This document shows positions 12,596-22,132 of a stretch of 64,000 bases of DNA, in pieces. Each line of letters begins with the position of its first letter. The stretch's first letter is position 1. Both the position numbers and the translations under genes were made by a program. The notes beneath the pieces were generated by a model. It was not told the DNA's origin. It saw only the letters and a program-made list of their open reading frames with translations, and made no database searches. This DNA is from Lasiosphaeris hirsuta (taxonomy: Eukaryota > Ascomycota > Sordariomycetes > Sordariales > Lasiosphaeriaceae), in contig JAUKUA010000006.1 of NCBI GenBank assembly GCA_030549175.1, positions 620,001-684,000 of the forward strand, in the 5' to 3' direction.

Positions 12596-13082
12596 ATGCC
12601 TATCCCCTTCGAGACCCTGATCCCCTATGGGATCATTGTTGCCGTGAGCTCGCGCCGAACCGCCCCAGACCCGGGATGACAGTTGACACGGAGCACAGAT
12701 GTTTGGAGTTACGGGCGCCGGCTTATCCAAGATCAGAAATATGCAGAACGGTGGAAAGCGCCAGAGGCGTGGAATCGATCAGTGGGATAAGGTAAGTCCA
12801 CCATGCCACCCTCCAATGTGGGCATTTGCTAACTGCTAGACAGCAAAGTATGGACTCTAATTCAGCTTAAAACGATTTCCGAGTTCATATACTGATACTT
12901 GGATACTAGTGATGGACCGTGACCGGAGGATGACCGGCTGGTTACGAGGTCAACTTGATGAACCAGCAGCGCCAGCGGGATACGAGTTAAATAATCCATG
13001 GAGAGTATGTGCTACTCCCACGCAGATTTACGCATACAAAGACTGACGCTAGAATCTTCAGGTTGAGAAACGGTTCTCCTGA
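12596..13082 (+). CDS. ndufa1: NADH:ubiquinone oxidoreductase MWFE subunit (NDUFA1-like)
   Basis: Small accessory subunit of mitochondrial complex I with one N-terminal membrane helix (FETLIPYGIIVAMFGVTGAG). Proposed exons: 12596-12643, 12699-12791, 12844-12847, 12910-13004, 13062-13082; the product is 86 aa. The family signature NGGK..RR is followed by DQWDK-Q-MMDRDRRMTG, then NNPWRVEKRFS and stop. The third exon is only four bases (CAAA). It is required because direct joining of exon 2 to exon 4 puts TGA in frame, while CAAA+TG restores Gln-Met. Both flanking introns have good signals (GTAAGT..CTAAC..CAG and GTATGG..CTGAT..TAG). The stop lies 132 bases from the convergent ncs6 stop. Family identity rests on the MWFE-type layout and the DRDRR motif. 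Confidence 0.85.
12844..12847 (+). other. Four-base micro-exon (CAAA) of the NDUFA1 gene
   Basis: Flanked by ..GCTAGACAG on the left and GTATGG on the right. It is the only combination of nearby GT/AG sites I found that keeps the conserved DRDRR motif in frame with the upstream exon. Confidence 0.7.
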
Positions 13083-13214
13083 GAGCACGATGTGGAGTAG
13101 CATCCGGCGAACGCACCCGGAACCCGACACTGAGGATGCTGTCGCTCATTGGGGGAATCCCGGTATCAGCAATCCCGCGGGGCTAGAATTAAGGGGTTGC
13201 TATGTACAAAGCAA

Positions 13215-14426
13215 TCAAATCTGTATCTGTGGTCTATTTTTGTTGAGGCCTTCCAGCAGTGTGCATGCCTGGCATGTGTCCTGACTTGACATGTAGCCGC
13301 AACGCTGGCACTTTCCGAGAACCTGTCGAGTGGTAGGTTTGGGGTTCCCACCCCCGTTCTTTGTGGCCGAGTCCCTCTGTTTCTCCTTCTGCCTATTCTT
13401 GCTCTCAAGTACCAGCTTGGTGATATCGACCTCTAGCCCTTCCGCTTCTTCGTTCTCCCTCAGCTGCTTATCCATGGCGGCCATCTCACCGCCAGGGTTG
13501 CGCCCGTTCGACGAACCGCAGCCGCCAGCATCATCTTCTGGGGCTGCAACAGGTGTCTCCGTTTTGCTCTTGCAGCCGCCACATGACGATGCGGATTCTC
13601 CTGGCACCAGCCTCGCCATGTCTTCGCCGCTTCGAACAATGTCCAGGATAGCACTCGGTCGTACCCTCTCAAGCTGCTTAATCAAGGTCCTGGCGCTCCC
13701 ACGGAACGCCTCAGGGCTGTAGATACACTCGGTGCTAAAGTACTCGAGTTTCTTGTGGTGGGCATAGAGCACGATTTCCTTTTCATATGAATACTTAAGG
13801 GGCTTGCTTCTCTTGACCTCGGACTTGTTGTCTCCTGTCACGATACTGGTGCTTCGTGAGAGACGCGACAGGTCTCCTCGGAGAAGGTTCATGAGGACCG
13901 TTTCGGCCACGTCGTCAGCGTTGTGTCCCGTCACGACATGCCGGATACCCAGCATCTTTGCGCCGCGATCGAGGGCCTGTCGCCTGAAAACGCCGCAATA
14001 TGTGCAGTTACCCTTCTTGCCGATTGTCTCCACAACCTGGTCCATTGTCCAGCCGTACAGCTCATCGTAGCCCACGACGAGGAGCGGCATATCATACTCA
14101 ACGGCGTTCTTCTTGACCGTCTCCAGCGAGTCATCCCGATATCCCTTGATCCCTTCGTCGATGCTCAATAGGACAAGCTCCAAGCCGTACCCGTGTCGTT
14201 CGTTTAGGGTCTTGAGAACAGATGCCAGCACCGTCGAGTCCTTGCCGCCTGACGCTCCTATCGCAACCTTTTCGCCGGGGTAAAACAGCTGGGACGACGT
14301 AATTGTGTGATGCACCTCGTCTTCAAATATGTTGATGAAGCAGCTCTTGCAAAGCTTGGTGTGGTTCTTGGGCCGCTTGATGAGTGCCCGCCCCGTTTTG
14401 CAAATAGCACAAAGTGCGGGAGCCAT
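13215..14426 (-). CDS. ncs6: Cytoplasmic tRNA 2-thiolation protein 1 (Ncs6/Ctu1)
   Basis: Adenylates and thiolates wobble U34 of tRNA Lys, Glu and Gln together with Ncs2, using sulfur from the Urm1 pathway. It is a single exon of 403 aa, counted from the MAPALC start. An in-frame ATG seven codons upstream (14447) also exists, but [10 protein letters not shown] matches the family start. The N-terminal zinc site has CAIC (6-9) and CKSC (26-29). The ATP PP-loop SGGKDS is at 59-64. The catalytic region includes [10 protein letters not shown] and [20 protein letters not shown]-terminal zinc-binding Cys pairs (CGGC; CQRCG..CQAC) are present. The tail is longer than in yeast, with a Gly/Glu-rich insert. 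It is divergent from eL8 with 363 bases between the start codons. Confidence 0.97.
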   Translation of the reverse strand: MAPALCAICKTGRALIKRPKNHTKLCKSCFINIFEDEVHHTITSSQLFYPGEKVAIGASGGKDSTVLASVLKTLNERHGYGLELVLLSIDEGIKGYRDDSLETVKKNAVEYDMPLLVVGYDELYGWTMDQVVETIGKKGNCTYCGVFRRQALDRGAKMLGIRHVVTGHNADDVAETVLMNLLRGDLSRLSRSTSIVTGDNKSEVKRSKPLKYSYEKEIVLYAHHKKLEYFSTECIYSPEAFRGSARTLIKQLERVRPSAILDIVRSGEDMARLVPGESASSCGGCKSKTETPVAAPEDDAGGCGSSNGRNPGGEMAAMDKQLRENEEAEGLEVDITKLVLESKNRQKEKQRDSATKNGGGNPKPTTRQVLGKCQRCGYMSSQDTCQACTLLEGLNKNRPQIQI

Positions 14427-14789
14427 CTTCGGAAAATTACGTGTCAAAACAGTTGGTTGTGTAAAACGTGATATTAGCGATTTATGTTTCTGCCGGCATA
14501 GCTTGGTCCGACTTTCCCTGAATATTTAGTCTCGACAACCTTGAGTTGCAGGTGACTCAATTGGCCAAATGCTTCGAGAGTTCGCCTGAGCTAAAGCCAC
14601 CCGAGGGGTGAAAGCAGAAGGGTGGATTACCGAATTTGTGCCCCACTCTCGCACAACCGAAGATTGACCGCTTTACCCTATTGAAAAATCCACAACCTTT
14701 TTCTCCCCTCTAGCTTGCGAAATTCCGCTTTCTAATTTCTTGCATCCTCAACCCGATCGCTGGACCAGACCATCCGCCAAAAATTCACA
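14427..14789. promoter_or_regulatory. Divergent promoter, ncs6 / rpl8
   Basis: The 363 bases lie between two start codons pointing apart. The eL8-proximal end is rich in pyrimidine tracts (around 14698-14715), as is usual for ribosomal protein promoters. No exact transcription-factor site is claimed. Confidence 0.6.
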
Positions 14790-15937
14790 ATGGTATGTAC
14801 CCAAGATCAGCAGATAACTTAATAATGTCTTAGACTGCACACTGGCAATATGCTCTCGTGGTTCTCCCGAGTTGCAGCATTTTCCGCTCGTCGGTCGCAA
14901 GACCGCGCGGGTGAAGATATGGCTTGAGCCGGATCGTGGTGTGCGGAAACGCCTCCCGACCGCTCTTTAGAGTGCACGAAGACTGAAGTCAATGATCAAA
15001 AACATTTACTGATGTCTTCTCCTCAATGACAGCCTCCGAAGTCTGGAAAGAAGGCCGCCCCGGTCCCCTTCCCTCAGGGAAAGGCTGGCGTCAAGAAGGC
15101 CCCCAAGGTTAGTGATGCCATTCAGAAGAGTCTCGCAGAGTTTCCCCAGCTGACCTGTAGCTAGAACCCTCTTATCGAGAAGCGCCCGCGCAACTATGGC
15201 ATCGGCCAGGACATCCAGCCCCACCGTAACCTGTCGCGCATGGTGAAGTGGCCCGAGTATATCCGTCTTCAGCGCCAGAAGAAGATCCTCAACCTTCGCC
15301 TGAAGGTCCCGCCTGCTATTGCCCAGTTCCAGCAGGTTCTCGACAAGAACACCGCCGCCCAAGCTTTCAAGCTCCTCAACAAGTACCGTCCTGAGACCAA
15401 GCCCGAGAAGAAGGAGCGTCTCCTCAAGGAGGCCACCGCCATCAAGGAGGGCAAGAAGAAGGAGGATGTCAGCAAGAAGCCCTATGTCGTCAAGTACGGT
15501 CTCAACCACGTTGTTGGCCTTATTGAGAACAAGAAGGCTGCTCTTGTCCTGATCCCCAACGATGTTGACCCCATTGAGTTGGTCATCTTCCTCCCCGCCT
15601 TGTGCCGCAAGATGGGTGTCCCCTATGCCATCATCAAGGGCAAGGCTAGACTCGGAACTGTCGTCCACAAGAAGGTAAAAAGACAATCCCGTGCAGCTTT
15701 CACTTCCGTGCATTATGCTGACCATATCCCGCACAGACTGCCGCCGTCCTCGCTCTTACCGAGGTCCGCTCCGAGGACAAGAACGAGCTCTCCAAGCTCG
15801 TCTCCGCCATCAAGGACGGATACCTCGAGAAGAATGAGAGTGCTCGCAAGCAGTGGGGTGGTGGCATCATGGGTTACAAGGCCAACAAGCGCATTGAGAA
15901 GCGCCAGAAGGCTATTGACTCTGCTATCAAGGTCTAA
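14790..15937 (+). CDS. rpl8: 60S ribosomal protein eL8 (L8/L7a)
   Basis: Large cytoplasmic ribosomal subunit protein. Exons: 14790-14792 (the ATG alone), 15033-15107, 15165-15674, 15737-15937 (262 aa). The sequence is typical: [17 protein letters not shown], then [21 protein letters not shown], the L7Ae-type RNA-binding core ([38 protein letters not shown]) and the C-terminus [21 protein letters not shown]. All introns show GTATGT/GTTAGT/GTAAAA donors and CAG/TAG acceptors. The first intron, of 240 bases directly after the ATG, resembles the regulatory first introns of ribosomal protein genes. Codon use is strongly biased to C-ending codons, as expected for high expression. Confidence 0.98.
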
Positions 15938-17625
15938 AGCGGTTGAGCAATGCATTGGGATGGGCGGATCGGCGTGGGTTGCACTTTCGGATGGCGTATG
16001 GAAATACCAAAACCAGATCAGGGTGATATAAAACTTCTTGCCTCCGCCACTTGCGGATGACTTCCACTTGCACATTGACTGTCGAGAATGCACCTGGATA
16101 AACATTGTGCATGTAGACGAAATGTGATTGGAGCAATGACTCGGAATGCTAGCGACAGTTGCATCGCTACGGCACAGGCACCCAGGTGGTGATGTGACAG
16201 CACGGGCTGCATGCGCAAGGTATCACGATGCTCCTGAAGGCTTCGTTTCGTTCATTGGGCTTAGTTGAGGTGAGCATGGTGTTTGTGCTGACACTAGACT
16301 GTCGGTGCAGGGGCAGGCAGGGAATTGGGTGGTATTTGCACCGCGAATTGTTCTGCTGCGTTCGCTTTTCCATCTCTCTTTTTGAGTTTCGGGCTGCTGA
16401 AGCCCCATGAATTATATGCAACACTAGTGAGGGATCGCCGAAATCCCGGGATGGGGTTGCGCCCATTGAGCCGAGGAGGGGACCGCCGCCGTGGCGGCTG
16501 TTACTCCAAGTGCTGTCGTACACACAGCACGAGGTCGTGTACCAACCCCGGAGGTGCTAGGTTGGGGCCGCGAGGTTTGGGGGAGATGGAAGGAGGTGCT
16601 CGATGCGGCAAAACAGATATCGATTCAAGAAACGCCTTCTTCCCCCCCCCCCTTCTTTTCCCCCACCCACTCCTTATACTCTCCATCGCGGGGTCGGTGG
16701 TGGGCTTTTGGGGGGGGGCAAGTGTGATCTTGGTTCTTGGGATGGGTGATGCGATTGATTCTGCGATATTTGGTTAGTTTTCCGCGATGGAGAACCCGAG
16801 TTATTGTGCCGTCTTGGACGCCGGATGTGTTCCCGGGCGAGCAAGCTTAGCCTTGGCGAAGGGTGCTCTCTGTGTCCCCCCCCCCCCCGGTCCGCTCGTC
16901 GTTTCGCTTGGACACACCCCGGACTCTGAGCTCCCACGAAGGTCGTGGCCAAGAGGTTTCATCCCCAACGGACAGATAACAGAGAGGCCGATTGAGCGTG
17001 CATACACACACGCAGCCGGCCCAAACAAGAGGATCGACTATGCTCCTAGATCTCCAGGCAGGGGCCACGAGCTCGAGAGGGGGGCGGGCCTGATGCTGCA
17101 TACTATATAAGTGGTCGAGGTCCTCATCGTGTTGAGTTGCTGTGCTTCGCTTCTTTTTTTCCCCTGTTCTTGTTCCTGTTCCTGGTCTCCTCTCCCTCGA
17201 TAAATTTCCACCACTGCCGTTGCGAGCTTAATCTCTGGTGGCTTTCGCCCAGTTCGGTTAATAAATCGTGATATCGAAGTTGTACTTGGCGCTTGTTCGG
17301 CCCCTCCCGACAAAAAGAACCAAGAAGTGTATTGAGGGGTGACAATCAGCACACACACACAGAAAGCATCGTACGGCACCTTACTAGCTGCTTCTGACGG
17401 GAGCCTCTTTCGATTGAGACACTGAATAAGGAGCGCCAAAAATACCGCGCATACACATCCGTATAAGCGTATATAGGTGGCAGGCTGGGAGTCTCGCTCC
17501 TTCCCTTCAGCTTTGCTAATCTACGACGTCCGTCCGGAGAAGCCCTTTCCCTTCCCTTCCACTCGACATTTTACAGCTCGGATTGGCGACGACGGCGTAT
17601 TTGTCCTAAGTAAGCGTCAAATAAA
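15938..17625. other. Intergenic region upstream of carbonic anhydrase
   Basis: No gene is supported. It contains three long homopolymers: C11 (16642-16652), G9 (16710-16718) and C13 (16876-16888). It also holds a TATATAA box (17104-17110) and pyrimidine-rich stretches after 17140 that suit a promoter and 5' leader for the gene starting at 17626. Confidence 0.6.
17104..17110 (+). promoter_or_regulatory. TATA-box candidate for the carbonic anhydrase gene
   Basis: TATATAA sits about 515 bases upstream of the start codon, followed by C/T-rich sequence. A long leader is implied. Position alone supports it. Confidence 0.3.
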
Positions 17626-18525
17626 ATGGCGGAACGTAAGTGCCCTACAATATTTACTTACCTGACTCTCTCTCTCGATATGACAATACCTCAAGATGAC
17701 CTGTAACTGTACGCTGACGACCGCCAACACAGAAAACACCTTCCTCTATGCCCTGAGCTCCAACAATGCGTGGGCGGGCTACAAGGCGCACCAGAACCCC
17801 AGCTTCTTCACCAAGCTGGCTAGCGGCCAGACACCACAGATCCGTATGTCCCCTCCCCCACTCCCGCCTTACCTATTCACACGGCTGCACATGCCGCCAC
17901 CAGAAACACTAGAGGATCCCGATCAACTGACAGCAATCACGTCCCAGTCTGGCTCGGCTGCTCCGACTCGCGCTGCCCGGAAACCACGATCCTGGGGCTC
18001 CAGCCCGGCGACATCTTCGTGCACCGCAACATCGCCAACATCATCTCGCCGACCGACATCAACACGTCAGCCGTGATCGAGTACGCCGTGGCGCACCTGA
18101 AGGTCAAGCACGTGGTGCTGTGCGGGCACTCGTCGTGCGGCGGGGCCGCGGCGGCGCTGTCGGACTCGCGCGTCGGCGGCGTGCTCGACACGTGGCTGAC
18201 GCCCCTGAAGGCGGTGCGCTACGCTCACGCCGACGAGCTGGCCGCCATCACCGACGACAAGAAGCGCACGGTGCGCATCGCCGAGCTCAACGTCGAGGCC
18301 GGCGTCAAGGTCCTCATGGCCAACTTCACCATCCAGGACGCCATCCGCGACCGCGGCCTCGAGGTCCACGGCACCCTGTTTGATATCGCCAGCGGGCGCA
18401 TTCGCGACCTCGGCTTTGGCACCCGCGGCAGCGTCGGCTTCGACGGCTCCTCGGACGAGGTGGTGCGCGGCAACCACGCGCAGCTTGTGTTCGGCGGCGG
18501 GAACGCCAAGATGGCGGTGCGGTGA
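17626..18525 (+). CDS. Beta-class carbonic anhydrase
   Basis: Interconverts CO2 and bicarbonate with a zinc cofactor, supplying bicarbonate for carboxylases. Exons: 17626-17635 (10 bases), 17733-17843, 17948-18525 (232 aa). The zinc ligands and catalytic dyad are all visible: Cys45, Asp47 and Arg49 in CSDSR, then His101 and Cys104 in HSSCGG. The junctions give MAEQNTFLYAL and PQI-LWLGCSDSR, the expected family sequence. No mitochondrial presequence is seen, so a cytosolic enzyme is inferred. The start is fixed by the 10-base first exon: ATGGCGGAAC precedes a perfect GTAAGT donor, and there is no other in-frame ATG before the domain. Exon 3 is far more GC-biased than the flanks. Confidence 0.95.
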
Positions 18526-19353
18526 GCACGGTAGCGAATATCCAGAGTGCCGACCCAGGGTTCGGGAATATATAGCTGCTCCTCGGAGGGATAGCGTGGC
18601 GGGCGTCTAGTTGCGGGTAAAGCATGATCATTATTGGGTTGGACTACGTCTTGACAGGCAAAGACTAGTCAGGCGAAGCGACGAGCTAGGGGAGCATGGG
18701 AGCGAATTCATTCGGATGACTGCGGGAAACGGAGTATGGGAAGCCATTGCAAGACATTGCCCTAGTAGCACATGGTAAGAATGCTGTTTTAGAAATAAAC
18801 GAACCTATTTCGTATTCATTGCTTCCATCCCCACCCGCTCGTCATGCCACTCATCTCAACCCCATAATATTTGCCCCTCATCACGCTACCCCTCTCACTG
18901 AGCCAAGCCGCCCCAAGCGAGGACCACCAAACCGAATGACGAGAAATGCATAAATATGCGAGGTGAAAGGGATTTCAGAAAGGAAGCCGGTGGAACTGAT
19001 ATATAAGCGCAATTGGCCAAATACCAAGAGACATCTTCACAATTTGCGTCACTTACACAGCACACTCACTTGCCAGGATACCCGTACTCAGTAAGACTCC
19101 CTTGGCAAACAAAGAGCTGGCAGAGCTGGCGGTGCTTCTCGTTGGTTTCGCCCCACACTCAACGCCCAGCTCCGGCCCAGATCCGCCAACATTAGGGCCA
19201 CTTCTCTCATTCTCTTGGTAGTGCCGCGAAGCAACCACACCTGTTGAAGAGCTGTGTTGACACTGGCTGTGCAAGTTGGAAGCTGTTTCAGACAAAACCC
19301 TGAAGCTTGTGAAAAACTGCACCTGTCAACAGGCTCCCCTGGCTCACTCAGCC
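18526..19353. other. Intergenic region, carbonic anhydrase 3' / cyclodeaminase promoter
   Basis: No supportable gene. The part nearest 19354 should contain the promoter of the next gene. Confidence 0.55.
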
Positions 19354-20961
19354 ATGACCTTCTCCGTGCTTGCTGATGGCGAGATCCGCGCTCTGCTCGA
19401 GAGCCTGACACTCAACGAGCTCGAGGGGTTCCGCGATGGGCTCCGGGTAGCTCTGCACGAGTACTCGACGGGTACAAATAATGCCGTGCACCAGCCGGAG
19501 CGGACGTCTGCTTTCAGCGCGGCCACGGGCGCCACGACGTTGTTCATGCCCTCCATCGGTCCCGAGGGCCAAGCCGTCAAGGGTACGTTTCTCTCATCGC
19601 ATCCCCCGTACCAAGGCCATACCAAGCAACACCAAGACTTTCATCTCACACCAAGAAACCCCAAGCAAATCCAAGCCACTAACACCCACCAGTCATAACC
19701 CTCACCTCGCCCATCCCTTCCGGGCCGGCCGATGAGGCCCCCACAACGCCGGGGACCCCCAAAACTAGCTCCGATACGCTCGAGCCGGTGATCCGGCCCA
19801 CAGGCGCCATCACGCTGTTCTCGCCGCAGGGCTCGCCCGTGGGCATCCTGCACGCGACCACGCTGACGGCGTTCCGCACGGCACTGGCCTCGCTCTGCCT
19901 CGTCCAAAAGCGCGAAAACGTGCGGACGCTGACGGTCTTCGGGTGCGGCGACCAGGCGTTCTGGCATGTGCGCCTGACGCTGCTGTTGCGGGGCTCGACG
20001 GTGCGGCAGGTGAATTTTGTGAACCGGGCGTTCAGTGAGAGTGCCAAGGGGATACTCAAGAGGCTGTATACCGTCCCGGCCGCGGTCAAGGCGCGTGAGG
20101 GCTGGGCTGAGTGTGTGTTTGGGGTCTTGACGCCGGGGTACGGCGAGTACCGTAGGTTGCTAGAGCGTGATGTGGTGGCGGCCGATGTTATCTTTTGCTG
20201 CACGCCTAGTACGGAGCCGTTGTTTGACGGGGAGTGGTTGACGACACATGATGCGCGGAGGAGGGGGAGGTTGATTGTGGCGATTGGGAGCTATACGCCA
20301 GCAATGAGAGAATTGCCCGTTGAAATTATCAATCAGGCGACGAAAACACACGAGCAGGGGCATCGCCACTTTCATAAACATGTTGCCGAGGGGGGTGTGG
20401 TAGTGGTGGACACGCTTGATGGGGCGTTGAAGGAGGCGGGCGAGTTGATTGACGCCGGGCTGACGCCGACGCAGTTAGTTGAGTGAGTCCTTCCATCTTT
20501 CCTGTTGGTGGTTAATGGTTACTGACGGTGAAAATAGACTTGGGGAGTTGCTCATGCTACACAACATTGCCGCGTCCGAGTCCGAGTCGGATTCACTCCC
20601 CGACACAGCCAGCACCACGACCATCAGCAGCGGAGCCCCGTCGACAGAACTACTGGAGAAGCTCGACATCAACAGCAGCCGATCAGTACTTTCGGCCGTC
20701 TTTGGATCGTCATCGAGCCGCAGCCAGTCGCCGAGTGGCAAGGGCTCGCTCGGGTTCCACAGGAGAAGCTCCAGTCAAGTGTCAGTGAGCCGGAAGAAGG
20801 AGAGAGAGGACCGCATGGTCAAGTGGCTGTCTGGGGGCAATGTTATTTATAAAAGCGTTGGTCTGGGGCTGATGGATCTGACGGTTGGCTTGCATCTGAT
20901 GCGGTTTGCAAAGGAAAAGAACATTGGAATTCATGTTGAGGGTTTTGGAAACTCGGCATAG
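19354..20961 (+). CDS. Ornithine cyclodeaminase / mu-crystallin family protein
   Basis: NAD(P)-binding protein of the OCD/mu-crystallin family. Members include ornithine cyclodeaminase, alanine dehydrogenase and ketimine reductase, so the substrate cannot be assigned. Exons: 19354-19582, 19693-20482, 20538-20961 (480 aa). The start MTFSVLADGEIRALL matches the family; an in-frame upstream ATG (19276) gives an unlikely Cys-rich leader. The fold is visible as GTNNAVHQPERTS near residue 48, GILHATTLTAFRTALAS, the dinucleotide-binding segment TVFGCGDQAFWHV, and DVIFCCTPSTEPLFDG. The C-terminus ends in KSVGLGLMDLTVGLHLMRFAKEKNIG. A Ser-rich insert of about 90 residues separates the domain from this last helix, and another insert (PSGPADEAPTTPGTP) follows exon 1. 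Both enlarge the protein beyond the usual 330-380 aa. Confidence 0.88.
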
Positions 20962-21589
20962 AAAAGCGACAGAGATTCTTGGGAGGCTTGATGAGGGATG
21001 AGTCGACTGTCGGGGAAATATAGATGCTGATCGGTCCAGTTGGTAGATTGTGGAAAGTTTAAACTAATGTACTGCTGGCTATGGAAGGTGCTACCTCGTA
21101 CGGAGAAAGGGGAGCGTGTTGTTCGTGATAATGCTTCGTAACAGGGTTAGGGGTGGACAGCGGCAAAGCTCAGCTCAGCGACTGGACACACGCCTGCAAT
21201 TTACCCAGGTGAAGATTCATATCTCGAACATGCATTCTGTGTCTCGCAGGCTTTCATTGTCTTACTTTTGACAAGACCTCAATCGCTGGCAATTCCGTTT
21301 CGTGGGGGTGCCGGTACAGGCCGCGACAGGTGGGTTACCAGTGCTACATATCTCGAAGTGGCTGTCATTGCCTGTTCTGAGTGGCCTCCGCTTGTGGCTC
21401 CGCCACCTACCTCATATCATAGCTTACCAACACTGACCTCAAACATTCCCTGCCACTGTCGTACAGCAGCGACCAGGTCAGACAAAATTACACCAAACCC
21501 GGTAAAATAAACACGCACGTGTTCACGGGCCTCAACCTCAAGCCTCAAATTCACCACCACCGCCTCACCACCACCGCCTCACCACCACA
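20962..21589. other. Intergenic region upstream of small membrane protein
   Basis: No gene is seen. A short tandem duplication rich in CAC (TCACCACCACCGCC twice, about 21550-21585) sits directly before the next start codon. Confidence 0.55.
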
Positions 21590-22059
21590 ATGGCGACCCC
21601 CTGGTGTAAACTCCCGCTTGTCCTCCATCTCCTCATCGAAACACCTGCGGCTCTGAGTTGCAAGTACTCCCACTACATTCCCAAAGTCAAAAAGTTGAGC
21701 TGACATCGTCACCAGTCATACTACGCCCCACAACCCAGCTCCCGGGCTGCGCAGCCGAGGCAAAACTCATATTACGGAGCTACGGCGGCCTATTGCTTGC
21801 TACCAATCTTATATGCCTTGGCTTCCTCGCCCGGCCAGGAGTCGACAGCACTGTGGGTCTCATCGCCCTGTGCATGGGCACCTACCACCTCTGGCCCACG
21901 TATCGAGCATATGCCAGGATGAAGTTCGGCATTGGGATGAAAGGGGCACAAGGAGCGGTGCTGGGAGGGCCGGCACTCCATTTTGCCTTGCATGTGTTTT
22001 GTTTCGCGAGTCTGATGGGGACGTGGTGGTTCGGGAGCGGGGAGCAAGAGAATCCCTAG
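21590..22059 (+). CDS. Small four-helix membrane protein of unknown function
   Basis: Uncharacterised fungal membrane protein of 137 aa. Exons: 21590-21659 and 21716-22059. Four hydrophobic segments can be read: KLPLVLHLLIETPAAL, GGLLLATNLICLGFL, VGLIALCMGTYHLW and LHFALHVFCFASLMGTWWF. The first helix lies in the ATG frame and the others one frame over. They join cleanly only if the intron begins at GCAAGT (21660) and ends at CACCAG (21715), giving ..ALS-F-ILRPTTQLPGC... The nearby GT donors either shift the frame (GTACTC) or delete the first helix (GTAAAC). No catalytic motif is evident. The stop lies 73 bases from the convergent bfr2 stop. Membrane location is well supported; function is unknown. 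Confidence 0.75.
21660..21715 (+). other. GC-AG intron in the small membrane protein gene
   Basis: 56 bases, donor T|GCAAGT (the classical GC donor consensus), branch-like GCTGAC 12 bases before the acceptor CACCAG. Only this donor restores the frame and keeps helix 1. Confidence 0.7.
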
Positions 22060-22132
22060 AATTAAAAAAAGGGAGGACATAATAATACTTGATTTTGGGG
22101 CATATATCCAGGACATGCGACCAGAGCCCGCT

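Noticed and set aside
15006..15734. 242-codon minus-strand Leu-rich frame opposite eL8
   Set aside because: Mirror of eL8 codons (Lys AAG read as Leu CTT); the sense strand is clearly ribosomal protein.
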